A DNA stretch of 64,000 bases, from assembly GCA_020465985.1 (NCBI GenBank), contig JAANYP010007950.1, positions 219,001-283,000 on the forward strand. The letters are read 5' to 3'. The notes below the pieces were generated by a model. The model was not told the DNA's origin and ran no database searches. It saw only the letters and a list, made by a program, of their open reading frames with translations. This document shows positions 23,013-35,245 of this stretch, piece by piece. Position numbers and translations under genes: made by a program. The first letter of the stretch is position 1; each line of letters opens with the position of its first letter. The DNA comes from Centrapalus pauciflorus (taxonomy: Eukaryota > Streptophyta > Magnoliopsida > Asterales > Asteraceae).

Positions 23013-23413
23013 CACGTTAGAATAACGTAAATAATTGATTTAAGATGTTTGGTTTGCGTTATGAATGAGATTATTACATTATTACATTAGAATAACGTAA
23101 GTAATTGGTTTAAGATGTTTGGATTGCATTCATTAATAATTGATTATTTGCATTTATAATTAATCTTACCACTTTTTTTCATAAGTTAAAAAAATGTAGC
23201 ATATTTGCTTAATAAATGATTATTTTGTCATTCTACAAGTTAAAATGCAAATCCAAACACTTTAAAATTGATTATTTGATAATTGTGATAGCAAACAACA
23301 GAAGCTAATTAAAACAAACATTAAATTTATGACAACACTTTTTGTTACAACTATTATCTGATTATTAGTTTCCAAAACGCTACTGCAGTACTTTTTCAAA
23401 TACAAATCCAATC
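23013..23413. mobile_element. MITE, family B copy 2 with internal duplication
   Basis: It matches the family B copy at 59209-59568 over most of its length (AATGATTATTTTGTCATT, AAAATGCAAATCCAAACAC, GATAGCAAACAACAGAAGC). The left part is duplicated: GTTAGAATAACGTAA, then TTTAAGATGTTTGG, occurs at about 23016 and again at about 23087. Confidence 0.68.
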
Positions 23414-24679
23414 ACTTGACAAAGTAGGTATGTTGAATTGTCTTTTGACGTCAGGGTTGGTTTGAAGAAGCCATATGCAAAAGAAAACTATTAAACAGTT
23501 TAAATTAACATAACTAATATGATAAAGGCTTAAAGCATAACTCATTAATGTGAACTGTCCTTAAAAATCAAACAAAATGACGAATACTAGTTTCAATAAT
23601 TCCATGTCCACCGTACCCAAGTGTCGCCAGTGGTTAACGATCGAGTGGCAATTAAAGTAAAGGGGAATGAATTGAACATACAAAGTTAGCTTTAAGTGTG
23701 ATGTTTGATTAGACAGATAACTCCATCTTTAAGGCTTAAGCTTAATCCTCCTTCACCTAATTGGCCATCAGATCAAAACAAAAGTTAAAACTAATACAGT
23801 AACATTCATAGTTTATAGTTAGTTATACCTTTTTTTAGTCATCTATCACCTGCTTGCTACTGTGCCACTCACTAATTATCACTAAAGGAAAACAACTTGC
23901 AACTAAAGTACCTTTAAAGTTCCATCATTATCTCAACACCATGAGAAAGCAATTATTTCTTTAATTTTCCCCATTTTTTTTTTCTTTTCAATCAACATGA
24001 AATGGACAAGAGGAATAATTAATTATAGTCAAGGGGACCTTATTTCATTGCTAAAAAACTTACCATTTTTTTAAAATGTGAATTAAAGCTGTTGTACTTA
24101 GGTCTATTAAGGGGCAGTAAACGCTAAGCACCCACCCTGTGTCGCCTGCTGTCTCCACCACTTTTGACGAGTAGAGAAGATAAGTGAGCCTTGATGTATA
24201 GTTATACTAGAATTGAAGGTTAATCATGGACATAATTTCTTTTTCTTTATTAAATGTGACATTGAAACACCTATAAATTCATGTTATGCCATGAAATCGT
24301 TAATAGTTGGTGGAAAACCGAAAACCAAAAGGTTTGAGTTGGATTAACACAAAAATTCTAGGTCAGTATTTTTATTAATAATTAGTTTTGTTACTACTAA
24401 TATCAAATTGATAATGATCACTAAATAATCATAACAAAATCACGATACCAAAACACTAGCCAATATAATGGTGAACCTAGGTTCTTAGAGGACCCATTGC
24501 ACAATTTTTCCTTGCAGTCGGGTTTGAAAATTCAAAATGTTAGATTGGTCGGGTCGAGTCAACAAATAGGTACTGTTATGATTGTGTAATATTAATTGGA
24601 GCATTTAATGGGCAATTTTGATTCTAATATTCTTACCACTAAGACAAGAAGTCAAGAATGTAACACAACTTATTTAGAG

Positions 24680-24890
24680 GGTGTTTGGATTTGCGTTTGA
24701 AAAAGTGCTGTAGCGTTTTGGAAACTAATAATCAGATAATAGCTGTAACAAAAAGTGCTGCAGGAAATGTAGTGTTTGGTTTAGCTTCTGCTGTTTGCTA
24801 TCATAATTATCAAATAATCAGTTTTTAAAGTGTTTGGATTTGCGTTTTTACTTGTAAAATGACCGAATAATCACTTATTAAGCAAAGGAG
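24680..24890. mobile_element. MITE, family B copy 3 (inverted, truncated)
   Basis: It begins GAGGGTGTTTGGATTTGCG, the reverse complement of the right end of the family B copy at 59209-59568, and follows that copy for about 200 bp before breaking off near AAGCAAAGGAGG. Confidence 0.7.
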
Positions 24891-25536
24891 GGTACTCATT
24901 GCACGTCTACCAGCCCCTCCTTCCTTACAAAGTCTGCCCCTAAAGCCACGTTGAGTCAACTCGAGTCCAAGCTAGCTTGGTTTCCCAAAATCGGAAAGTT
25001 ACTTGGAAAAGGCCGGCCAGAAATGGATGAAACAAATATAAATTGTACCTGATAGTGATAGATAGGTTTAATTAAGGTTGCTTCAAGACCACAAGTAAAT
25101 TTGTGCATATCGTATACAACATACTTTAGTTTGATATTTTTTCACAATCTGCCTACTTTACTTCATTTCAAACTAAAAAATATATGATAAGATTTCAAGT
25201 TGCATATAATTGTTATGGATTATTGTTATTACGAAATATTAACATTATTAATGCATAAATATATCCCTAATCCGAAGAACAGGAAGCTACCTGCCAGAAT
25301 CATATTGGTTGGTATTGGTAGCTAGATAGGTCATTAACAAACACATGGCATGCTCGATCATAACCATTCACGTTAATTATATATGTTCCAATTCATGGAC
25401 TATGCACGAAAAGCATCATTTTTCTTCATTAATTAAATTTTTTTTTTATATTTACTTATAATCCTACTGTTTTATCATGTATGCTTAGCTTAGTTTGATT
25501 TTGGACCTTTCCCACCCCTTATTTAGATTTTAATAG

Positions 25537-25757
25537 GGAGGCGTTTGGTACGATGGAATGAAATGGAATCATATGAGGTTTACAAGTTTTTTTTTTTTTT
25601 TTTTTTTGTTATATGATAAAAGACTTGATTTTTAATAAGGGGTAGAGAATAAAGTTTATTTCCTCTATTTTCTTACAAACATGGAGAGAATAAAAAGTGA
25701 ATTAAAATAGTTTATAAATCTCATTTCATTTGATTCCACTGTATCAAACGTCATCAA
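25537..25757. mobile_element. MITE with GGCGTTTGGTACG ends
   Basis: The left GGCGTTTGGTACGATGGAAT and the right ATTCCACTGTATCAAACG are inverted repeats about 215 bp apart around an AT-rich core with a long T run. The target duplication is unclear. Confidence 0.6.
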
Positions 25758-25759
25758 GG

Positions 25760-28575
25760 GGTTTGATTCTATAATATTTAATTGTGATTTAATTCATTCA
25801 TGTTTCCATGCTACTTCACCAAATAAAACATATATATTTCCTATCAACATTTTTTAGGGGCGGTGCACCTTATTGTAATAATAAATATAAATCATCAGAA
25901 GATGGGACATGCCAAAACTGGACCAAATAGAAACAAAAATCAATAATTCAAGTGAAGTGAGGTTTGGCCCATTATTAACGTGGACACTCAGTTCACGCAT
26001 CTCTCAAACAATTTCTAATCATCCACAAAAAAAATAATAACATTTCCATTCAAGAATAAGTAATGAAAACACTTCCAATTAAAGACTAAAGAGGTGTTGT
26101 TGATGTCTTGTGTTTGGTACGTCAATGAAATTTTGGTTTCAGATTTTCAATCCACACTTATTACATGGTTTTATATAAAAATCATAATTTTTATTTTTTT
26201 CATTTGTCTTACTTGGAGTTAAAGCGAAGTGTAATTTTCAATTTCTATCCCAATAACTCAATAAGGGTGGTAAATCTGATCCCTTTAAACAAACGGTTCA
26301 AATTGGCTGATGACCAAAAGATAAACTTCTTACATAATACTTAAAAAATTTTCAATAAACAAATTGTTTAATACATCATTTTCTAGGATTAAAATTTTTT
26401 TTAAAAAAAATTGCATTCTAGGTTGTTTGTTACTACATTTCAATTTAACCCTTCGGCCCATTTGGTCCATCGGGTTAGTGACAGTTTTACTACTAAAGTA
26501 TTAAAAAAAATGTCATATCAAATGGGATGCATATCAATCATAGGAGTCAGGGTGCAAATAAAATTACATTTGGGCGTTGTTGTACGTAAGTTATCTCTTT
26601 TTAATTTTTACCAGTCATAAATCCTTAATTCAACTGTTTTTTTTTTTTGTTAATGATATAAGACTTAGTGATTAAACTTAATTTCCTCTCACATTAAAAG
26701 AAGGATCCATGATTAACAAAGTGAATGTGTACGTATAAAATTGTCATTACTCCTTACCCTTTTGATATCATCCTATTATAAAAAAAAAAAAAATGAAAAG
26801 CATTGCCAACAAAAGAATTTCATTCTATCAAACACACACCTTAAGTGAAAAAAGAAAGGACAACTAATGATGTGTGTCAAATAAAATGAAAAACTATAAT
26901 TATTAATTATATCATACTGATGCAATGTTACATTTTTACGTGATCAGCCGTTACTTAACTTGAACAAAAATTCCGTTACTTAACTTGAACAAAAATTACA
27001 ACTATGATAATTTAAATGATACAAAATATAATATATAAAACGAAATAAATTTAAAATGCTGTGACGTCATTCATGTAATATAATATAAATCGTATTTTAA
27101 AAGAGAAAAATAAATAGTATTATTAAGTTGATTGATGCGGAAATAGGGTGAGTATTTCCAAGAGTGCCGCCGACAGGTTTGGTTCTTGGTGAAAAATAGG
27201 CATTTCACCTTCTGGTCTTCCCATAAAACGCATAACTCGCATGTTTTTGTCAATATTGTTTTATTAAATTTGGAATTTGGAATTCGTTCTTATGTTTTAT
27301 TACTATTTGACCCCCAAGTTTCAGTGCATTTTGCACATGGCTACCCTCCTCAGTTCTCAGATCTTGATTTCTTTTTTTATTTATTTTATGATATTTTAGT
27401 CTCTAATTAACTTAAAGTCAAACATGCACTTTTTTTAGACACAAAAACTATAATCTTGGCAGTTGTGGATTTTAATATCTATTTTAACCAAGTAGTTTGA
27501 CACATGAAAAAACATTTAACAAATGGAGGACAAATTCGAGGAGAAATTTAAATACCTAAAGATTTGGATGAAAAATCAAAATTTAGAAGGTTAAAAAGTT
27601 ACCTGTAGACGTTTTCTTACTGGTATGTTTGTGCTTATTAGATTTAGTTACCTGTAGACGTTTTTTTACTCTCATGACAATACATGTTATCAAGTATTTC
27701 ATGTTTCTATCACATACATTTTAGATGATTTATGATAAAAACCCTAATTGTTAAAAATGTTGATCGTTCAGTGCTGCTTTTGAATAGTTAAAAAATTCAA
27801 ACATAATACAAAGTAGTTATACAAAACAAATTAGTCAGCTATCATAGATATTTATTTCTTTTAGCAATGGGAATAGATTTGTACACAACAAAGTTTTGAC
27901 ATACACAACAATTTCATATAAAGTGGTTATGTTACCCTTACTAACACGTTTATCATCCTTAAAGTTTACCTTCTAAAAGTAAGGATAAAATAGTCTTCTC
28001 ATATGAAAGTGTTTATGCATAACAAATTTTTGTTATGTACAAATCACTTTTCTTTAGCAATTGTTCATATAGTTGAGCCTCCTTATTCTTCATCTATTTG
28101 ATGATATGTTTACTTAATTTCTTACGTAAGATATCAATATATTATAAATTTTACATTATCTATGATTATTAATTAATATATATCTTGCAGAGTGTGTAGC
28201 ATTCTAGGTACGCATTAGTAGGTGTACAACCTAAAATTCACCCTAGAATATCTCATGGTTTTCGTATTATTCTTTAAATCAATAACTTTATTTAAAGATT
28301 TTAATACGTACATTGAAGTTAAAGCAATATGATTTGTTTTTCCAAATATCATCATTGCAAACTACTGAATTTATTAAATTTTGATTTACGTAACTTTTCT
28401 ATCTTATCATAATAACCAAATCAAATGAAAGTTGTCAAACATTTGTGATTAGTATCAAGTTAAGAATGCATTTTAAGCTTAGTAATAATTTACTATACAA
28501 ATATTCAAATGTATCATTGGTAAAGTAGATAGAGCAAGAACTAACTTTTAATATTACCAAATAAAAAGGGAAAAA
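25760..28575. other. AT-rich intergenic spacer
   Basis: There is no recognisable gene. Short frames (26411-26620, 27186-27410) lack family resemblance and have AT-driven composition. The motif TTACCTGTAGACGTTTT occurs twice, near 27598 and 27648. Confidence 0.5.
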
Positions 28576-28579
28576 AAAA

Positions 28580-29731
28580 GGTTAACCGTATATTTATGCA
28601 ACGACGTTTTATATTTTTATCAATTTATACAACGAAATTATTTTTGACATTATTTATGCAACAACTTTTGTATTTGTTATCAAAACATGCAACCATGTTT
28701 TCATTATTTATCAATTTATGTAACGAAGTCATTTTTAACATGATTTATGCAATGATATTTGTACTTATTATCAAAACTTGCAACACGTTTTTTATTCTAC
28801 CAATGTATGCAAGGAAAACCTTTCTAACACGATTTATGCAATCACATCTGAATTTGTTATCAAAATACGCAATATCTACGTATACAAATAATCAACCAGA
28901 CGCTTGAACTTTTAAATAAAAATCCATGGGCTATAAAATTATCAAACTTCAACATGATTTTTTTATTTATACTGTTTTATCATAGATAGCAAGTTTTGCT
29001 ACAACTTCTGATTTATTTTGACTAAAGATAACAATTTGTGTAAACTTAAAATTTTAAAATAGCATAGTTAAAAAACGTTTATATATCATCACCAATTAAA
29101 TTCACGATGACTCAATGGGGATCATGGTAAGTTAACTAGAGATATTTGTGTGAATTCAATAATCATTGTTTACATAAACAGTGAATTTTTATCATGGGGA
29201 TCAAATAACCTTTTAATGTAGACAGTTAATTTTCATCACAAGAATTATAAGATTACCTTTTACGTAGACAATTAAATTTCGGATCCCTCACGGTTATCGT
29301 TGATTATTGCATGGTGATACTTATTTCAATCTTCGTGATTTTTTAACCTAGACAATGACAGTGACATGGATTAAGGGACCATGAAGTATGGTAATTTTTT
29401 CGCTCAACCCATATTATATTAAAGGGGATGGTGACATCCGTTTTCATACTTTTAAATGTGTCCATATGAGATTCTAGTTAACGTAAAACAAATTAATAGA
29501 TTATTGATTAAATATGTATGTTAAAAGTTGCATATTGATGATAAAAACAAATGTCATTGCATAAATCATGTTTAAAATGACTTCGATGCATAAATTGATA
29601 AACAAATGAAAACGTGGTTGCATTTTTTGATAACAAATACAAACTTTGTCGCATAAATCATATTAAAAATAATTTTGTTGCATAAATTGATAAAAATAAG
29701 AAACATCGTTGCACAAATATACGATTAACTC
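28580..29731. mobile_element. Mutator-like fold-back element, non-autonomous
   Basis: A 1152-bp element has long terminal inverted repeats. The left, from 28580, reads GTTAACCGTATATTTATGC; the right, ending 29731, is the inverse of GAGTTAATCGTATATTTGTGC. The arms pair over about 200 bp with drift. The left arm holds three tandem units of 91 bp, each starting TGCAAC (28597, 28688, 28779), and the right arm about two units inverted. Runs of at least nine A stand on both outer sides (28571-28579, 29732 on), compatible with a 9-bp duplication but low in information. The interior has no coding content. A stop-free frame at 28596-28907 only reads through the tandem units. Confidence 0.72.
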
Positions 29732-29744
29732 AAAAAAAAAAAAA

Positions 29745-30900
29745 AAAAAAAAGTATACACATCACACACAATACACATCCATGATGAAAGAGAAACTCAT
29801 TTGGAGAATTTTTGATGGTGGTAGGGTAGAGTGCAAGATTGGACATTTCAAAGACTCTTTGTTTTATTCCCATTTTATTAAGTGAATTAGTTGAGAGAGA
29901 TCTTTGATTGAGAAAGCCCACCTTGAGGCACTCTAATAGAAATTCAAACACTTTTTTTGAAAAACAAGTCACATTAAATTTATGCATTAGAATTTACTTC
30001 ATTTTTATTTTGTAGCTTGATCTACTACTAACATGTCAAGTATTTTTGTAAGAATCAAGGAAACACATACACAAACATCATATTTGATACATCTTTGGGT
30101 TCTTAAAACTAAATAATTAGCTGAAATCGATGTGTTAAGTTATAGCTAGTTAAATATACGTTCTATTACCACAATTTCTAGAATACTCTATAGGCAAATA
30201 TGTTAATTTGTATTTATCTAACAACTATTATATGGAGTTGCTTTTGATGAAAAAGCTTTTATATTTGAATCGAAGACTCAGTTTCTTTCATTCAAACAGA
30301 CTCTTGAGCTTAAACTTTAAAAAAAAAAAAAAAGCTTCTTACCAAACACATTTGAAATAATACATTAAGAGCATCAACAATAGGTCAGTGGTTGACGGCA
30401 AGGAGATGACAATGTGGAAGGTTTTGAGGAGAATCATAAGAGTGTGTAGGCGGTCCGAACAAGATACGGTTTTTTCATCGAAGGATCTAAAAGGAAAGAA
30501 AGTTTATTGAAGGATCTCAAAAGATGATGTTTTTAAGGAAGATGATGCATGTTATATAATCAGTTTTTTTTTTTTTTAATAAGAAAAAGATAATAAATCT
30601 TTAACGATTAAGTGTTATACTTAAGACTTGTAGAGTTGATTATAGAATATGATGGTTTTAAAAAAAATTTGATGTAGGTTTATTAGAAAACTCAAGATAA
30701 ATTTTTAAAAATATGATATATGTGATCTAAAATAATTTAATACAAATGGTTTAATATTTATATTTCTGACACCAGGCTTGTATGTTTTTCATTTGGGCAA
30801 ACTTGAGAAACTATGTTCGCTTGCTCGTTAGTCATTTCTCGTGTACCAACTCTCAAGCACCAGCTGCCACTCTTTAATAAATACTAATTTAATTAGCAAA
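29745..30900. other. AT-rich spacer upstream of FLA
   Basis: I see no gene or clear element. The frame 29730-29987 on the minus strand begins in the poly-A/T run and has no family match. Confidence 0.45.
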
Positions 30901-30908
30901 GCACCCTC

Positions 30909-30990
30909 TTATTTATACTCTCTCCTACATTGATTCCAGTCTCACACTGCATTATCAACTTCAGCTTTTCTCTCTCTGAGCCAAACAAAG
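30909..30990 (+). promoter_or_regulatory. FLA TATA box and 5'-UTR exon
   Basis: TATTTATA at about 30910-30917 would place transcription start near 30945. A CT-rich leader follows and ends in AAAG|GTCAGT at 30990. The matching acceptor is probably TTTTGCAG at 31874-31881, giving a leader intron of about 0.9 kb and a second leader exon that enters the coding exon. This is inferred from consensus only. Confidence 0.5.
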
Positions 30991-31920
30991 GTCAGTCCTT
31001 TCCTCTCAATTGATACATCAAGATCAGTAATCTCATCATAATTACATTATCTTCTTGCTTGTTTGTATAATTGAAGTGGGTTTTATTAATTATTGCTGTT
31101 ACTTGATGAACAGATCTAGATCTGTATCTGTATCTGATGTATGTTAGTTTTTATGAAACACATTGCATACCCTAGCTACTTTATGTTATTGCAACAAAGA
31201 AATCTTCAATTGTTGAAGTAGAGTTCTGAGCAGATGATGGACCAAGCCACTGCAAAACTGGTTTTCTTTTTTCTTTTTTCTTGTTGGGGGGGAGGAGGGG
31301 GGTTGGGAACTGGTGTGTGGAATTAAAGAACTTTTGATTGTTGAAGATGGGATCTTTGAGCTTAGATCTTTGTAGTCATATGAATGCTCTGTTTGATTGC
31401 AGAAAGTTCAATGTTAATTCCTCCAGCTAGTGTGTTGGTTCTAGTTGACTAGATCTGTTCTTTTGAATTGGAAACCCTACAAGAAAAGGAAATAGGTTGA
31501 TCATTTTCATCATATTTCTAGTCTGGTTTTGGAAGCTGTTGTCATTTCTTTTCCATATATAGCATAAACTACATATCCTCGCAATTTGGCAAATTCTGTT
31601 TTGATTAGTATGTAATTAAACAGCTCCTAAATTTTGTACAACATACTCAACCGAAAACATTTTTCATAATCTAGTGGATAAGTACCATTCGTCTATATCT
31701 AAAAATTCAAACTTTTTTTTTATTTAAATTTTGAAGTAAAGAACAAGAAGCAATTTGTTTGACTCAAAAAAAAAGTCAAACATGGAGACCTAGTGCTTCT
31801 AAATTTGGTACTTTATATGAAGTTAGTTTATGATTCCCAATTTCCCATTTCCATGATCAGTTTATCAAATGGATTTTGCAGGATTGGTATTCATCAGAGT
31901 TTTTGGATTAGATCTTGAAA

Positions 31921-32706
31921 ATGAATTCCAAAATCAAGATTTTCATATGTTTTACCACACTCCTGTTTGCGTATACACAAGCAGCAACAAAGGCTACTTC
32001 ACCACCAAGTCCACCAACCATCCTGACCCCAACTCCGGCGCCAGCTCCGGCACCGGAATACGTCAACCTGGCCGACCTCTTGAATGTCGCCGGCCCATTC
32101 TCCACCTTCCTTAAATACCTTGAATCAACTAAAGTTATTGAAACCCTACAAAATCAAGCCAACAACACTGAAGAGGGAATCACTCTTTTTGTACCAAAAG
32201 ACAAAGCCTTTACTTCCCTGAAAAAACCTTCTCTTTCAAACCTCACCGCCGATCAGCTAAAACAACTCTGCCTTTTCCACGCGCTGCCGCATTACTACTC
32301 GCTATCGGACTTCAAGAACCTCAGTGGCGCCGGCCCCATCAACACACTTGCCGGTGGGTCTTACACTTTGAACTTCACAGATGTCTCCGGCACCGTCCAC
32401 ATTGGGTCCGGTTGGACAAACACAGAAGTTAGTAGCAGTGTGCATGCAACGGATCCTGTCGCTATTTACCAGGTGAACCGGGTGTTGCTTCCTGAAGCGA
32501 TTTTCGGAACTGATATTCCTCCTCCGGCACCGGCACCAGCACCTGTGCCTGATATTGCTCCGGTTGCTGATGCTCCAGCTGCAGATGGTGGCAAAGGTAA
32601 GGGTTCGGCTGCGAAGGCATCGTCACCGTCCTCTTCACACCGGATTATGGGGTGGAGCATGTGGATGATGGTGGCTGTATCCGGTGGAGTTGTGGTGTTC
32701 TTGTAA
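31921..32706 (+). CDS. Fasciclin-like arabinogalactan protein (FLA7-like)
   Basis: An intronless coding exon of 261 residues encodes a cell-surface proteoglycan of the plasma membrane/cell wall. Residues 1-22 are a signal peptide. An Ala-Pro/Thr-Pro glycomodule follows (TPAPAPAPAPE), the usual site of arabinogalactan addition. One fasciclin domain spans roughly residues 45-190, with the H1 box LFVPKDKAF, the central FHALPHYY and the H2 box YQVNRVLLP. A second Ala-Pro-rich stretch (PPPAPAPAPVP) and a C-terminal hydrophobic tail (WSMWMMVAVSGGVVVFL) indicate a GPI anchor. Size and single-domain design match the FLA7/FLA11/FLA12 group; Arabidopsis At2g04780 (FLA7) is the probable counterpart given its neighbours. 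ATG 31921 is the start; the codon two places upstream is TTG. Confidence 0.94.
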   Translation: MNSKIKIFICFTTLLFAYTQAATKATSPPSPPTILTPTPAPAPAPEYVNLADLLNVAGPFSTFLKYLESTKVIETLQNQANNTEEGITLFVPKDKAFTSLKKPSLSNLTADQLKQLCLFHALPHYYSLSDFKNLSGAGPINTLAGGSYTLNFTDVSGTVHIGSGWTNTEVSSSVHATDPVAIYQVNRVLLPEAIFGTDIPPPAPAPAPVPDIAPVADAPAADGGKGKGSAAKASSPSSSHRIMGWSMWMMVAVSGGVVVFL

Positions 32707-32829
32707 GATATGAAAAAAAGGGATGCTTGAGTGAAGCAGCGGAAAATGGATTCATATTGATTATTGAAAAAAGAAATTCTTTTTGATTCCGTATTTATGT
32801 ATTTCATTGATTGATACTCCACTTGAATG

Positions 32830-33600
32830 AGAGAATTTATAATGGTATTTTTGTTGTATTGTATCCTATTTCAAGTAAACAGTATAAAACACCATTCAAA
32901 TTTTATCAGTATTAATTTAAACAATTTTGAACACATAACTATTAATCTACTACACATACTCGGATTCAAAAATGTATTACTGAAAATCAAGTTTAAATTA
33001 ACATTACACACACGATATGTGAATTTCAAATGCATTCATGAATTCGACGTCCTCCAAAACTTCGTGAATAACCATGTATATTTTGATTAGATGAATATTT
33101 TATAGGTAAAACTTGATAATGGGGTGAGATTTTTTACTATTTTAGTAATTATCCCAATTTAATTTTCTAGGATCTCAATTAACATATTTAATCCATTAAT
33201 AGTTATTTTAATTAGCCCAATCCAAAAAGAAAAAATTCATTTATTTTTTTAGCGAACTACAGAAGTACTAAAGCTCTATGGCTAACCAACTTTATTTATT
33301 AATTAGAAAATTTAATATTAGTTAAATTTTATATGTATTAAAAGTTTCATATTTTAAAAAAATTATATTTTTAATTTTGCATAAAAGCACTAAAATCCTC
33401 TAGACATTGTATTGATTTATATAAAACAATCGTTGATTTGCATTTTGTTAAAAGCTATGTTTGTAATATCAAATTTGAGAGTGATTTTAAATTTGAATAT
33501 ATGTTTAGGATTTGAAAACCCCACATATATGTTTTGATCCCAGTAAATGGTTGATTGAACTTGTTCAAGCTAGTTATCATAAATTAGGGTTAATTATGCG
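32830..33600. other. AT-rich spacer
   Basis: I see nothing beyond short AT-driven frames. The first ~100 bases are FLA 3' UTR. Confidence 0.45.
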
Positions 33601-33621
33601 CAAAAGATGTATGCTTTTAAG

Positions 33622-33916
33622 TAGGGGTGAGCTCGGTACCGTACCGAACCGAACCGGTACCGATCCCGAAAATACCGAAACCGAATTATTAGTTTTGGAA
33701 GAACCGAATACCGAACCGTATAGTTTTATATGGTGCCGGTTCGGTTCCGAATACCGAATTTTAGTTAATTTAAGAACCGAATACCGAACCGAAAGTACCG
33801 AATACCGAATTTTAGCTAATTTAAAAACCGAATACCGAACCGAATATATTAATTCGGTATCGGTCGGTACCGGTACCGGTTCGGGTTCGAGAAATGGTAC
33901 CCGTCGCTCAACCCTA
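33622..33916. mobile_element. hAT-like non-autonomous element
   Basis: The 295-bp element has termini TAGGGGTGAGC and GCTCAACCCTA and a perfect 8-bp target duplication CTTTTAAG at 33614-33621 and 33917-33924, the hAT signature. The body is made of reiterated ACCGAATACCGAACCG motifs in both orientations, with palindromic GGTACCGGTACC-type cores. The open frame through it (33512-33979) is an artefact of the repeat. Confidence 0.9.
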
Positions 33917-34384
33917 CTTTTAAGTTTGTTTCGAAATAGACTGTGTTTTTTTCACACATATAGGTTTTGTATTTTCTAAAGTGTTTTAATTTGGTATTTT
34001 GGTTACCTAGAAACCGGTAATACCAGTTACTATGATGACATTGATTTAGATTGTGTACTTTAAAAAATGTTTTAGTTTTGACTTTGTAGTTTTAAAAAAT
34101 TTTGATTTAGTGTTTTATTCATTGCCGCTTTCCTTCTGATTGATATTCCATCATTTTCCGATCCATTATTAAAAGATTTGTAGTTGAGCAAAGCGTGTAA
34201 CTAGTAACAATGCTTTCTCAATCATCTTGTTCTTTTGGATCATATCTGATTTACTCAATCAAGTTACTTTTTAATCGAAAAATTATGCAAGAGTGATCGA
34301 AAAGGAAGACGACGACGAAGGATGCATTGTTAATGGTTACAAGGGTGCTCAATTACTAATCTTCTTGAGCAATGATCAGAAGAT

Positions 34385-34423
34385 CGTGTAAGAACGATCG
34401 AAGAAAACGATCGTTCTTACACG
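34385..34423. repeat. Perfect 16-bp hairpin
   Basis: CGTGTAAGAACGATCG and its exact reverse complement are separated by the 7-base loop AAGAAAA. It lies about 860 bases upstream of the fimbrin start, with no T-run that would suggest a Pol III terminator directly after it. Confidence 0.85.
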
Positions 34424-35245
34424 AGTTATTAGGTTGTTGAACTATTAAATCGAAACAATTTTGTATGTACACAACCAAAATTGTAACATTTTTAAAAGTA
34501 TACAACCTAAATCAAAACACTAACAAAGTACATGTCAATATAACAAACTCTAGTACTGGTTTAGAGGTAGTCAAAATATGAAATGGAAACGCTTTTGAAA
34601 CTACACTTTTATAAAAGAAAAATATTCATTCCTCAAAGACGGACAAATTAAAAGGTGAAATGATTGTTTCTTCTAGGACAATGAATGATATCTAAATTAA
34701 CAATGAGGGACTGATTTTGTAATTTGTAGTACATAATGAAAATTTTGGGACTTAAAAATAAGACGACGATAGAAGCCAGCCAGAAAAACAAAAAAATACG
34801 ACCACCTTCTCATCCATTTTCGTCCCCCAAGTTTACGCGGATCCAATAGGCAATACGATTTTCTCTCCTCTCCCTATGCAACCCCCTTCCATCTTCTTCC
34901 TTTCACAAAACCAAAATCACCGAAAACAACCCATCTATCACTATCAGCAACCCTGCGTCATGGATTATTGATCCATGATCATCTATCTTGTTAAGGTTTT
35001 CAATTCCTATCAATTCCATTTCTGTTTTCTTGATGGTAAAACTCCCATCTTAATTGCTTTCCTTGTATATATATAGACAGATTAATATTTTAATTAATGA
35101 TTATGTGCATGGATCTTTTTTGACATTGTATCATCTGGCGTGTTGGTTTTTTTTTTTTTTTTTTTTTTTTTAAGAAATTGTCTGATTGTGTTAAATTCTG
35201 GTTGATATATTTCAAGATATTCTCAATTGGGGAAACAAGTGAAAG

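Noticed and set aside
28596..28907. 103-codon frame with repeated peptide units
   Set aside because: It reads through the 91-bp tandem units of the fold-back element; AT-driven composition.
31869..32114. Frame overlapping the FLA start
   Set aside because: Out-of-frame shadow of the FLA coding exon and its leader.
32466..32822. Minus-strand Ala/Gly-rich frame
   Set aside because: Antisense shadow of the FLA Ala-Pro region.
33512..33979. 155-codon frame rich in Thr-Glu-Tyr
   Set aside because: It is a product of the reiterated hAT-like element with a mapped 8-bp target duplication.
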